A DNA stretch of 64,000 nucleotides from JBBQUN01 sp963717115. GTDB taxonomy: Bacteria > Actinomycetota > Acidimicrobiia > Acidimicrobiales > SZUA-35. Below, one piece after another: positions 41,248-49,026 of this stretch (positions within the stretch are counted from its first letter, which is position 1; every line of letters starts with the position of its first letter). A program made the position numbers and the translations under genes. The stretch spans positions 1-64,000 of the forward strand of contig CAVQVO010000015.1 in the NCBI GenBank assembly GCA_963717115.1, written 5' to 3'. The notes under the pieces are model-generated. The model saw only the letters and a program-made list of their open reading frames with translations, was not told the DNA's origin and ran no database searches.

Positions 41248-43379
41248 GCCCGGGTTCCCGACGCGCCCGGTGGCGCCCGCGACGCCGGCGGGGGGCCGTG
41301 CTCCTCGCGCTCGGTCTGAGCCTCGGACCCCTCCTCGGCGTCTGGGTCACCGACCCGAACGGTGCGGGCGCCCAGCCCGACGACCCGGCCGCGGGCGAAA
41401 CGACCACGGGCGACACGACGCCCGCGACCGACCCGAACGCCGGCGAGCCGGAGGGCGATCCCGTGGCTCCGGTCGCCACCGTCCCGGCCGAGGGTTCGCT
41501 GCAGCTGCTGGCCCAGTCCGATTACGTCGTCGCCGACGGCGAGTTCAGTGCCCGGCTCGGATGGTCCGGACCGGTCGAGGAAGGGCTGACCGTCTCGCTC
41601 ATCGTGCGGGGACGCATCAGCCGAGAGGGGCAGCTCGAGGCAACGACCAACGTGTTGAACCGCAGCCAACCCGTTCCCCTGACCTCGGTCGTGCAGGCCG
41701 ATGGCTCGCTGCTGGTCAACCTGCCCATTCGCAGCTACTCACCAGGTCTGCCCGGTGAGAATCGGGTCTGGATCGACCGGGCCGGCGTGTACCCGATCGA
41801 CATCGAGATCCGCGACGCATTCGGCCCGATCGCCTCACTCCCGACCAATCTCATCCGCCTGCCGACCGAACTCGCCGAGGCCGATCTGCTCGACGTCACC
41901 ACCGTCCTCCCGGTCAGCGTCGCCGACGGGATCGGGATCGCCGATGCGACGGCACTCCTCGAGGCCCACCCCCAGACCCCGATCACGGTGCTGTTCGAGA
42001 CCGGCGTCGTCCCGCTCCTCCTCGACGATCCCGAAACCAGCGATCGGTTCCGGGCGGCACTGGGCACGCGTGAGGTGATCGTGAACCCCACGCTCGACCT
42101 CGACCCCTCGGCGCTCGCCAAGATCGGGCACGGGGACCTCTTCGCCGAGGCGATGACCACGACCAATGCGTCCCTCGCCGCACTCGGGATCACGCCACCG
42201 GCCACGGTGATCGCCCTGTCGGCGCCCCTGACGAGTGAGGGCGCCGGACTCCTGCGGTCGCTCGGCATCGAGATCGTCTTCGACCTCGAGGGTGGCACCA
42301 GAGGGCTGATCGCCACCGAGGCCGGGAGCCTGCGCGTGGTCTCGGTCGACGACTCCCTGACCGCCCTGTTGACCGATGAACAGGCGCCGGCGCGAGCGGC
42401 CCACCAGTTGTTGGCTCGGCTGGCCCTGCGAAACGAGGATGCGACGTCACCGGTGCTGATCGGCGGACCGGCCCTCGAGCGGACGGCGCCGGCCGGTATC
42501 GAGGTCTTCCTCGGCGCCCTCGACAGTGGTGCCCTCCTCCGAGCGCTGCCGCTGGTCGAGTTCGCGAGGACCGGGTCGGCGGTCCCCTTCCGACCGATCG
42601 AGAGTCCGAGTCAGGACCTCGGCCCCATCACGCCCCTGCTCGATCGCACGCTGACGCTGATCGACGATTACCGCACCTTCTACGTCGGTGGAGCGTTGCC
42701 CCCCGAGTGGTTCCGGACCGGGCTCCTCTCGGCGCTCGGCCGCGACCGCAACCCCAGCGACCGCCTGCGTTCGGTCGCCCAGATCGAGGAGCAGGTGAGT
42801 GAGGCCTTCGAGGTGATCGAGTTCCGGAACGACCAGTCGGTCACTCTCACGGCTCAGCGTCTCTCGATTCCGCTGACCATCGTCAACAACGCCGACGGCG
42901 ACCGGGCGATCCGCCTCGCGTTCGACAGCGACAAGGTCGACGTCGACGAGGACGGGCAGGTGATCACCGTGCCTCCCGGGGTGACGAGCCTCGACATCAC
43001 GATCGAGGCCCGCTCGCTGGGTCTGTCGCCACTCGGGGTCTCGGCCTCGACCCCCGATGGGGCCCGGCCGCTCGCCGAGACCCGGATCCAGGTCCGATCG
43101 ACGGCGATTCCGGGGCTCGGGCTGCTGTTGTCGGGCGCTGCGCTCACGTTCCTCATCTGTTGGTGGGTCCTCTCCATCGCCCGATCCCGGGCCGACCGGA
43201 CCGCGTCGGCGTCCCGGGAATCCGACGGCTTCGATGCCGAGGGCGCCGGTCGCCACCCGACCGGTCCGGCCGAGCCGGTGGCCATGCGGATCGCCGGGCA
43301 CGACGGCGATCGCGTCGATGAACCGATTAACGTCGTCGCCCAACCCTCCACTGCCCACGAAACGTCCCATGAATCCTGA
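41244..43379 (+). CDS. DUF6049 family secreted/membrane protein
   Basis: The 711-residue protein has an N-terminal signal anchor (GAVLLALGLSLGPLLGVWVT), a long extracytoplasmic part with alternating strands, and one C-terminal membrane span (GLGLLLSGAALTFLICWWVL) with a short cytoplasmic tail. This is the layout of the actinobacterial DUF6049 family (Rv3909 in mycobacteria), always found between pcnA/mutT4 and murJ. The function is not established; cell-wall export or assembly is inferred from context. It is coupled to the GNAT gene upstream and overlaps the kinase gene by 11 bp. Confidence 0.85.
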   Translation: MSPGSRRARWRPRRRRGAVLLALGLSLGPLLGVWVTDPNGAGAQPDDPAAGETTTGDTTPATDPNAGEPEGDPVAPVATVPAEGSLQLLAQSDYVVADGEFSARLGWSGPVEEGLTVSLIVRGRISREGQLEATTNVLNRSQPVPLTSVVQADGSLLVNLPIRSYSPGLPGENRVWIDRAGVYPIDIEIRDAFGPIASLPTNLIRLPTELAEADLLDVTTVLPVSVADGIGIADATALLEAHPQTPITVLFETGVVPLLLDDPETSDRFRAALGTREVIVNPTLDLDPSALAKIGHGDLFAEAMTTTNASLAALGITPPATVIALSAPLTSEGAGLLRSLGIEIVFDLEGGTRGLIATEAGSLRVVSVDDSLTALLTDEQAPARAAHQLLARLALRNEDATSPVLIGGPALERTAPAGIEVFLGALDSGALLRALPLVEFARTGSAVPFRPIESPSQDLGPITPLLDRTLTLIDDYRTFYVGGALPPEWFRTGLLSALGRDRNPSDRLRSVAQIEEQVSEAFEVIEFRNDQSVTLTAQRLSIPLTIVNNADGDRAIRLAFDSDKVDVDEDGQVITVPPGVTSLDITIEARSLGLSPLGVSASTPDGARPLAETRIQVRSTAIPGLGLLLSGAALTFLICWWVLSIARSRADRTASASRESDGFDAEGAGRHPTGPAEPVAMRIAGHDGDRVDEPINVVAQPSTAHETSHES

Positions 43380-45048
43380 CCGAAGCGCCTCACCCCCGAC
43401 GGCGGGCGCGCCGCGCCCCGAACCACCGTTCGGCACCGGTCAGGTCCGGGCCGGTGATCTCCTCGCCGGTCGTTACCGGCTGTTGGCACCGATCGCCAAC
43501 GGTGGGATGGCCCAGGTCTGGCGGGCCGAGGACAGCGTGCTCGGTCGCCTGGTCGCCGCCAAGGTGCTCCATCCCCACCTCGCCGCCGATCAGGCATTCC
43601 TCCTGCGGTTCCGACGCGAGGCCATCGCGGCGGCCCGCCTGTCCCACCGATCGATCGTGGCGATCTTCGACACCGTGTCCGACGGCAACGTCGAAGCGAT
43701 CATCATGGAACTCGGCGAGGGTCGGACGATGCGTGCCGTGCTCGACCAGAGCGGACCACTACCGCTCGTCGATGTGATCGAGATCGGCATCCAGATCTCC
43801 GAAGCGCTCGCCGAGGCGCACCGGGGCGGGGTGGTCCATCGCGACATCAAGCCCTCCAACATCCTGCTCTGCCCCGACCGTCGGGTCATGGTCACCGACT
43901 TCGGCATCGCGAAGGCCGGCGAAGACACCGATCTCACGGTCACGGGCACCCTGCTCGGGACGGCGAAGTACCTGTCGCCCGAACAGGTACTCGGCGACGA
44001 CGTCGATCCGCGCTCGGATCTGTACTCCTTCGGCGTCGTGCTCTACGAGGCGCTGGCCGGTCGGCCCCCGTTCCGGGCCGAGACCGACGCGGCAACGGCG
44101 TTGGCCAGGCTCCATCAGAACCCGCGTCCGCTCACCGAGTACCGGTCCGACCTGCCGCCGGCGTTGGTGGCCATCGTCGACCGACTCCTCGCTCGCAATC
44201 CCGACGATCGACCCCGACGGGCCCTCGACGTCCGGGTCGCACTGGCCGCCGTTGCCCTGCCGAGCGGACCCGCTCCGCTCGCGGTCGACGACGCCACTCG
44301 GTCCCTCACCCCGGCGGGACCCGCAGCCGGGAAGGCGACGGCGGAACGGGTCGCCGAGGTTCCTCGGGGCCCGGTCGGCACCGACCTCGACGACGACGTC
44401 GACGACGAGGGATTCCTGCGATCCGAGCGGGCCTGGATCGTGCCGACGCTGATCCTGGGTGCGCTCGCCGGGGCGTTGGCGCTGGCCGCCGTGTTGATCA
44501 CACGACCACCGACCGATCCGGCCGCCGAGACGGGCGGCACCGGCGACGGCGTGTCGTTGGCGCCCTTCGACGAACTGGTCGACCCGGCGGTGGCCGCCCT
44601 GCGATCGGTCGACCGGGTCGAGCTCGGGGGTGATGGTTCCGAGAACGACGATCAGCTCGCGCTGGCCTACGACGGCGACTCCGACACGATGTGGCGCTCC
44701 GACACGTACGCCTCGCCTCCCTTCGGTGGTCTCAAACCCGGCATCGGCGTGATCGTCGATCTCGCCGGGCGGGCCATCCTCGACGAGATCGAACTCGAGA
44801 CGGCGAGCGAGGGTTGGTCGGCCACCTTCTACGTCGGCGACGACTTCAGCGGCCCGATCGAGACCTGGGGAGACCCGGTCGCAGGAGGCGAACGCTACGG
44901 AGACGGTCGTGAGTCGTTCGATCTCGCCGGTGCTCGGGGCACGCAGATCATGATCTGGATCACCGACCCCGGCCTGGCCCCCGACCGGGGCGACCCCGAT
45001 GATCAGGACGACATCCGCTTCGAGCTCGCCGAGGTCGTCGTCTCCTGA
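43369..45048 (+). CDS. Membrane serine/threonine protein kinase with a discoidin-like outer domain, in the place of MurJ
   Basis: ATG 43369 gives 559 residues. The kinase domain (about 36-300) has the catalytic set intact: Lys65 in VAAKVLH, Glu84 in FRREA, VVHRDIKPSN with Asp159, and DFGIAKAG with Asp177. One membrane helix follows at about 357-378, then an outer domain (379-559) whose strands (LALAYDGDSDTMWRSDTYAS, TASEGWSATFYVGDD) resemble F5/8-type galactose-binding folds. In mycobacteria this position holds Rv3910, MurJ fused to a pseudokinase and a similar outer domain. Here the flippase part is absent and the kinase looks catalytically competent. It may sense a wall precursor outside and signal inward. 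Confidence 0.87.
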   Translation: MNPDRSASPPTAGAPRPEPPFGTGQVRAGDLLAGRYRLLAPIANGGMAQVWRAEDSVLGRLVAAKVLHPHLAADQAFLLRFRREAIAAARLSHRSIVAIFDTVSDGNVEAIIMELGEGRTMRAVLDQSGPLPLVDVIEIGIQISEALAEAHRGGVVHRDIKPSNILLCPDRRVMVTDFGIAKAGEDTDLTVTGTLLGTAKYLSPEQVLGDDVDPRSDLYSFGVVLYEALAGRPPFRAETDAATALARLHQNPRPLTEYRSDLPPALVAIVDRLLARNPDDRPRRALDVRVALAAVALPSGPAPLAVDDATRSLTPAGPAAGKATAERVAEVPRGPVGTDLDDDVDDEGFLRSERAWIVPTLILGALAGALALAAVLITRPPTDPAAETGGTGDGVSLAPFDELVDPAVAALRSVDRVELGGDGSENDDQLALAYDGDSDTMWRSDTYASPPFGGLKPGIGVIVDLAGRAILDEIELETASEGWSATFYVGDDFSGPIETWGDPVAGGERYGDGRESFDLAGARGTQIMIWITDPGLAPDRGDPDDQDDIRFELAEVVVS

Positions 45049-45067
45049 CGCCCTGCGGATCGGCGGT

Positions 45068-45152
45068 GTGTGCACACGCCGTACTCGGGTGAGGGAGTAC
45101 TCGGGTGAGGGAGTGCTCGATGAGGGAGTGCTCGAGTGCGAGTGTGCGCACA
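45068..45152. promoter_or_regulatory. Palindromes GTGTGCACAC and TGTGCGCACA flanking the repeats
   Basis: GTGTGCACAC (45068-45077) and TGTGCGCACA (45143-45152) lie on either side of the tandem repeats. The second is identical to the core of the palindrome before the orphan parA-like gene at 24661-24676. Both are candidate binding sites for a single regulator; which one is unknown. Confidence 0.45.
45081..45142. repeat. Four tandem copies of a 15-16 bp repeat upstream of sigM
   Basis: GTACTCGGGTGAGGGA occurs at 45081-45096 and 45097-45112, followed by the shorter GTGCTCGATGAGGGA (45113-45127) and a decayed fourth unit beginning GTGCTCGAGTG (45128). They lie in the 267-bp gap between the kinase and sigma-factor genes, just before the palindrome TGTGCGCACA. 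Confidence 0.85.
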
Positions 45153-45315
45153 TGCAGATCGGCGCACGGTTGCACGTGCTCGATCCCTCACCGACGACGT
45201 CGCGACCTCCGCCTCGGCCATCGACGGCTGGTCGAGTTCGGCCCAATAGGATCGGCCCATCGAACGGTCCGACGACGATCTGGTCCGCGCCGCCCGAGAG
45301 GGCGATCGCCCCGCA

Positions 45316-45810
45316 ATGAACACCTTGTTGACGCGCCACTACGACCGGATCTATGCCGTGTGTCGGCGGCTGGCCGGTAACGACGCCGACGCCGCCGACG
45401 CCTGCCAGGAGGCCGTGATGGCCATCGTCCGGGGACTCCCCCGCTTCGACGGCCGCTCGAGCTTCCGCACGTGGAGCTATCGGGTCGCCACCAACGCCTG
45501 CCTCGACGAGCTCCGCCGGCGATCGCGCCGACCGCTCTCACTGGTCAACGACCACGAACGCCCCGACGATGCGCCCTCCCTCGACCAGCAGGTCGCCGAC
45601 CGGGTGACGCTCGACGAGCTCTGGCTGCGCATTCCCGAGGAGTTCCGGGCTCCCGTCGTGCTGCGCGACGTCCTGGGGATGGACTACGGCGAGATCGCCG
45701 AGGTGCTCTCCATCCCGCCCGGCACGGTTCGGTCGCGTATCGCCCGGGGTCGGCGACATCTCGCCGGACATCTCGGGAACCAGACACCCACCGACGGACG
45801 TCAGAGCTGA
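45316..45810 (+). CDS. sigM: ECF sigma factor, SigM-like
   Basis: ATG 45316 opens MNTLLTRHYDRIYAVCRRLA and gives 164 residues with region 2 (DAADACQEAVMAIVRGLPRF, SFRTWSYRVATNACLDELRR) and region 4 (RAPVVLRDVLGMDYGEIAEV, IPPGTVRSRIARGRRHL). The coding pattern clearly continues upstream as ERSDDDLVRAAREGDRPA, the usual start of this family, back to an ATC at 45259, but no ATG, GTG or TTG exists in that part before an in-frame TAG at 45247. The true start may be a non-standard codon (ATC or the CTG at 45280) or hidden by a base error. TAGGAT at 45247-45252 could be a -10 box. The next gene is the likely anti-sigma factor. Confidence 0.9.
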   Translation: MNTLLTRHYDRIYAVCRRLAGNDADAADACQEAVMAIVRGLPRFDGRSSFRTWSYRVATNACLDELRRRSRRPLSLVNDHERPDDAPSLDQQVADRVTLDELWLRIPEEFRAPVVLRDVLGMDYGEIAEVLSIPPGTVRSRIARGRRHLAGHLGNQTPTDGRQS

Positions 45811-45814
45811 TGTC

Positions 45815-46672
45815 ATGAGCGATCCCCTGGACGAACTGGCATCGGCCTATCTCGACCGAGAGGCGACACCCGACGAGGTGGCGCAGGTCGAGTCGACCCC
45901 GGCGATGCTCGAGCGCGTCGAGGAACTCCGACAGGTCAGCATCCGCAACGCCGACCTCGACGCTCCCCCGCCCGGGCTTCGAGAGACCCAGATCGGTCGT
46001 GCCCTCGAACTCTTCGATCAGCTGGGGGCCGCCGACGACTTCGATCCGGGCTCGTCCTCGACCGAGCCGGCCCCCTCCGGCGCCCCGGTGACCCCGCTTC
46101 GTCGCCGAGCACGTGCGCCGTGGCTGGCCTCGGCGGCCGCCGCACTCGTCGTCGTCGCCGGGCTGGGACTCGCCGTCGATCGACTGGGGGGTGGCAACGA
46201 CAGCGAGGCCACCCAGGCGGAGGGCTCCGACGCCGGCGGCGCCGCCGAGTCGTCCGTCGCCGATCTCGCCGCCAGCGAAGCGGTGCGGTCCGAAGAAGCC
46301 GATGCCTTCGGTGAGCTGCCCGAGGAGTCGGCGACCGAGGGGGCCGACGACGAGAGCGTCGCCGCGGACGCCGCCGAGGCGGCGCCGACCACGACGCCGT
46401 CGAATCGATCCTTCACCGGCGCCGACGACCCGTTCGACATCGCCGAGGCCGTCGGCCTCACCGGCGCCGCTCCTTCCGACGCCGCACCCGACGCCGAACT
46501 CGAGGCGGCCACCCGGCAATGCCTCGACGGCCTGGGTTTCGATCGCCCCACCGCGTCGGCCTTCATCGTCTACGACGGCGTTCCCGGCCTGGTGGTTCGG
46601 ACCACCTCGGCCCCCGACCGGGTCATCGTGTTCGACCGGGCCTGCGCCGTCCTGGTCGATCGCCCGGGCTGA
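45815..46672 (+). CDS. Membrane anti-sigma factor, RsmA-like
   Basis: The gene begins 4 bp after the sigma factor stop. The 285-residue protein has a cytoplasmic N-terminal domain of about 100 residues (DELASAYLDREATPDEVAQV is the usual opening of anti-sigma domains), one membrane helix (APWLASAAAALVVVAGLGLA) and an outer part that is Glu/Asp/Ala-rich and disordered before a small C-terminal domain with a Cys pair (ATRQCLDGLGF, DRACAVLVD). It would hold the SigM-like factor at the membrane until a signal releases it. A helix with a Cys-containing zinc site (ZAS) is not seen in the cytoplasmic part. Confidence 0.8.
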   Translation: MSDPLDELASAYLDREATPDEVAQVESTPAMLERVEELRQVSIRNADLDAPPPGLRETQIGRALELFDQLGAADDFDPGSSSTEPAPSGAPVTPLRRRARAPWLASAAAALVVVAGLGLAVDRLGGGNDSEATQAEGSDAGGAAESSVADLAASEAVRSEEADAFGELPEESATEGADDESVAADAAEAAPTTTPSNRSFTGADDPFDIAEAVGLTGAAPSDAAPDAELEAATRQCLDGLGFDRPTASAFIVYDGVPGLVVRTTSAPDRVIVFDRACAVLVDRPG

Positions 46673-46691
46673 CGACCACCTGAACCCGGAC

Positions 46692-46724
46692 GCGCACGTG
46701 CAAAAGAGCGCACGTGCGCACGTG
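46692..46724. promoter_or_regulatory. Cluster of CACGTG-type palindromes between the anti-sigma gene and the next gene
   Basis: GCACGTGC (46694-46701) and the perfect 14-bp palindrome CACGTGCGCACGTG (46711-46724) lie in the 174-bp gap before the holin-like gene. The centre GTGCGCAC is shared with the palindromes at 24661 and 45143. No function is known. Confidence 0.4.
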
Positions 46725-46846
46725 AGCACATTCGCCGACCTGCACGTTCAGGCGAGTTCTCCCCGCCCTCGCCGTCCGAACCGATCGACCGGGGCACGAC
46801 GAGCGGTCACGGCAACCCGGTCCCCGGTTGACTAGGCTCTCAGCCG

Positions 46847-47185
46847 ATGTCCGACGTAGACCCCCGCACCGCCGTCACCGCCGATTCCGAGGAATGGCCG
46901 TCCCGGTTGACGGCGACGCTGGTCGGCTATGTCGACACGGTCCGTTCGGCAACCACCGGCAAGGCGCTCGTGCTGTCGCGCTACCTGGTGTACTTCCTGG
47001 CGATCGCCCTGATCGCGATGATCGTGGCCATCCTGTCGCTCATCCTGCTCGTTCGGTTGCTGGTCGTGGCCTCGGGCGCCGTGCTCCCGTTCGTCGACCA
47101 GGGCGAGGTGTGGTTCGCCTATCTCGTCATCGGGGCCGTCTTCAGTCTCATCGGCATCTTCCTCTGGGGGAAGAAGGACGCCTGA
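46847..47185 (+). CDS. Two-helix membrane protein, phage-holin-like family
   Basis: The 112-residue protein has a cytoplasmic N-terminus and two strong membrane segments (LVYFLAIALIAMIVAILSLI with LLVRLLVVASG, and VWFAYLVIGAVFSLIGIFLW) and ends GKKDA. Similar small proteins are often called phage holin-like, but in this chromosomal position next to trxB the role is unknown. It may be co-transcribed with trxB, which starts 90 bp downstream. Confidence 0.75.
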   Translation: MSDVDPRTAVTADSEEWPSRLTATLVGYVDTVRSATTGKALVLSRYLVYFLAIALIAMIVAILSLILLVRLLVVASGAVLPFVDQGEVWFAYLVIGAVFSLIGIFLWGKKDA

Positions 47186-47275
47186 TCCGGGGTTGTGGCT
47201 GCCAGAGTGGGCAGAGCCGTCGACCAGGCGGAGCCCGAGCCCCCGATCCCCCACCCGGCGAAAAGCGGAGTAGCA

Positions 47276-48262
47276 GTGTCCTCATCATCATCGTCCGACC
47301 CGACCGTCCACGACGTCCTCATCCTCGGGAGCGGACCCGCCGGCCTCACGGCGGCGATCTACACGGCCCGAGCCAGCCTCGAGCCGCTCGTGATCGAGGG
47401 GGAGCCCTCCTCCACCGGCGACCAGCCCGGTGGGCAGCTCATGCTGACCACCGAGGTCGAGAACTTCCCGGGGTTCCCCACCGGGATCATGGGGCCGGAA
47501 CTGATGATGGGCTTCCGCGAGCAGGCCGCTCGGTTCGGCGCCGACATCCGCACCGAGAAGGCCACCCGGGTCGATTTCTCGGAGCGCCCGTTCAAGGTCT
47601 GGATCGGTGACCCCACCGCACCCGAACCCACCTACCTCGCCAAGAGCGTCATCGTGTCGACCGGGGCGACGGCCCTGATGCTCGACCTGCCGAACGAGCA
47701 GCGCCTGATCGGCCATGGCGTGTCGACCTGTGCGACCTGCGACGGCTTCTTCTTCCGGGATCATGACATCGCCGTGGTCGGCGGGGGTGACTCGGCGCTC
47801 GAAGAGGCCACCTTCCTCACCAAGTTCGCCCGATCGGTCACGATCGTGCATCGCCGCGAGGAACTCCGGGCCTCCAAGATCATGCAGGATCGCGCCCTCG
47901 CCAACCCCAAGATCCGCTTCCTGTGGAACACCGTGGTGACCGACGTGATCGGCGACCAGACGGTCGAGAAGCTCCTCACCCAGCACACCGAGACCGGCGA
48001 GGCCGGCGAACTGGCCGTCACGGGCCTGTTCGTCGCGATCGGGCATCGACCGAACACCGGCCTGTTCGAGGGTCAACTCGCCCTGAAGGACAACGGCTAC
48101 CTGATCACCGAGGCCCCGAGCGCCCGGACCAGCGTCGAGGGCGTCTTCGCCTGTGGCGACGTCCAGGACGACACCTACCGGCAGGCGATCACCGCCGCCG
48201 GATCCGGCTGCACGGCAGCGATCGACGCCGAACGATGGCTCGAGTCCCAGCACGGCGACTGA
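47276..48262 (+). CDS. trxB: Thioredoxin reductase (NADPH)
   Basis: GTG 47276 is chosen because GGAG lies 8 bases upstream and the FAD-binding motif (VLILGSGPAGLTAAIYTARA) then begins at residue 14. The 328-residue enzyme has the redox-active CATC in STCATCDGFFF, the NADPH-binding IAVVGGGDSALEEA, and the C-terminal GVFACGDVQDDTYRQAITAA. It passes electrons from NADPH to thioredoxin. trxA follows 82 bp on. Confidence 0.97.
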   Translation: MSSSSSSDPTVHDVLILGSGPAGLTAAIYTARASLEPLVIEGEPSSTGDQPGGQLMLTTEVENFPGFPTGIMGPELMMGFREQAARFGADIRTEKATRVDFSERPFKVWIGDPTAPEPTYLAKSVIVSTGATALMLDLPNEQRLIGHGVSTCATCDGFFFRDHDIAVVGGGDSALEEATFLTKFARSVTIVHRREELRASKIMQDRALANPKIRFLWNTVVTDVIGDQTVEKLLTQHTETGEAGELAVTGLFVAIGHRPNTGLFEGQLALKDNGYLITEAPSARTSVEGVFACGDVQDDTYRQAITAAGSGCTAAIDAERWLESQHGD

Positions 48263-48344
48263 TGGCACCCGCCGGGAATAGAACCGGCGCTCGCTCCGGT
48301 TGCAGCACTCACCGATCACCACGATCCCCCGGAAGGCATCATCC

Positions 48345-48665
48345 ATGTCCGAACATGTCACCACGCTCACCGACGCCACCTTCGATGAGGTCGTCAACGG
48401 CAGCGCCGAACCCGTCGTCGTCGACTTCTGGGCCGAATGGTGCGGCCCCTGCAAGATGATCGCCCCGGTGCTCGACGAGATCGCGTCCGAACAGGTCGGC
48501 TCCCTGAAGGTCACCAAACTCAACGTCGACGAGAACCCCTCGATCGCCCAGCGCTTCGGCGTGATGAGCATTCCCACGCTGCTCGTCTTCCGCAACGGCG
48601 AGGTCGATCGCCGCATCGTCGGCGCCAAGGGCAAGATGCAGTTGCTCGAGGAAATGGGTCTCTAG
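48345..48665 (+). CDS. trxA: Thioredoxin
   Basis: ATG 48345, with GGAAGG 8-9 bases upstream, gives a 106-residue thioredoxin with the active site WCGPC in VDFWAEWCGPCKMIAPVLDE and the cis-Pro in VMSIPTLLVF. It reduces protein disulfides and is recharged by the trxB product encoded just upstream. A 16-bp hairpin 40 bp after the stop is the likely terminator. Confidence 0.97.
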   Translation: MSEHVTTLTDATFDEVVNGSAEPVVVDFWAEWCGPCKMIAPVLDEIASEQVGSLKVTKLNVDENPSIAQRFGVMSIPTLLVFRNGEVDRRIVGAKGKMQLLEEMGL

Positions 48666-48703
48666 ACCTCCGGCCCACGCGCCGAAGCCCTGAGCCAGTC
48701 CGA

Positions 48704-48740
48704 ACGAAGGCCATCGCCCCCCTCGGGCGGTGGCCTTCGT
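48704..48740 (+). terminator. Strong hairpin after trxA
   Basis: ACGAAGGCCA (48704-48713) pairs with 48731-48740; a T-G wobble and CGCCC with GGGCG extend it to 16 bp around a 5-base loop. There is no T-tract. Confidence 0.75.
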
Positions 48741-49026
48741 CGCGGCCGGGGGCAGTCCCGGTCACCGTCTCGACCCTCTCGCTGTGGTGGAGCTTACGCA
48801 CACCCTTTTCCACAGGTTGTGGGCAACCTGCCGGAGAACCCTCGATCCGAATGACACCGATCGGATTCACCGTTGGACTCGGGGCCGCCGGTCCCGGTCG
48901 AGCACCGCGTTCGACGAGGCAACGAACGGGCCGAATCACCCTGTGCAGACCGTCGGCAGTGCGTGTGCACATGGTCTGCTGACCCTCTGCACAAGCGGTT
49001 CCCGCAGGTCAGGGAGGTGACGATGA
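48741..49026. other. Gap between trxA and parB with a DnaA box; no cwlM gene
   Basis: No coding region is supported. TTTTCCACA at 48806-48814 is a DnaA-box match, followed directly by the inverted repeat AGGTTGTGGGCAACCT (48814-48829). GTGTGCACAT (48963-48972) resembles the TGTGCGCACA palindromes found elsewhere. In mycobacteria this interval holds the amidase-like gene cwlM, which is absent here. Confidence 0.6.

Noticed and set aside
46847..47185. Prophage holin
   Set aside because: No endolysin or phage genes are near; the gene sits in a conserved chromosomal block before trxB, so it is treated as a general membrane protein.
48730..49020. A 96-codon open frame between trxA and parB
   Set aside because: It begins inside the terminator hairpin, contains the DnaA box and has mixed, non-coding-like composition.
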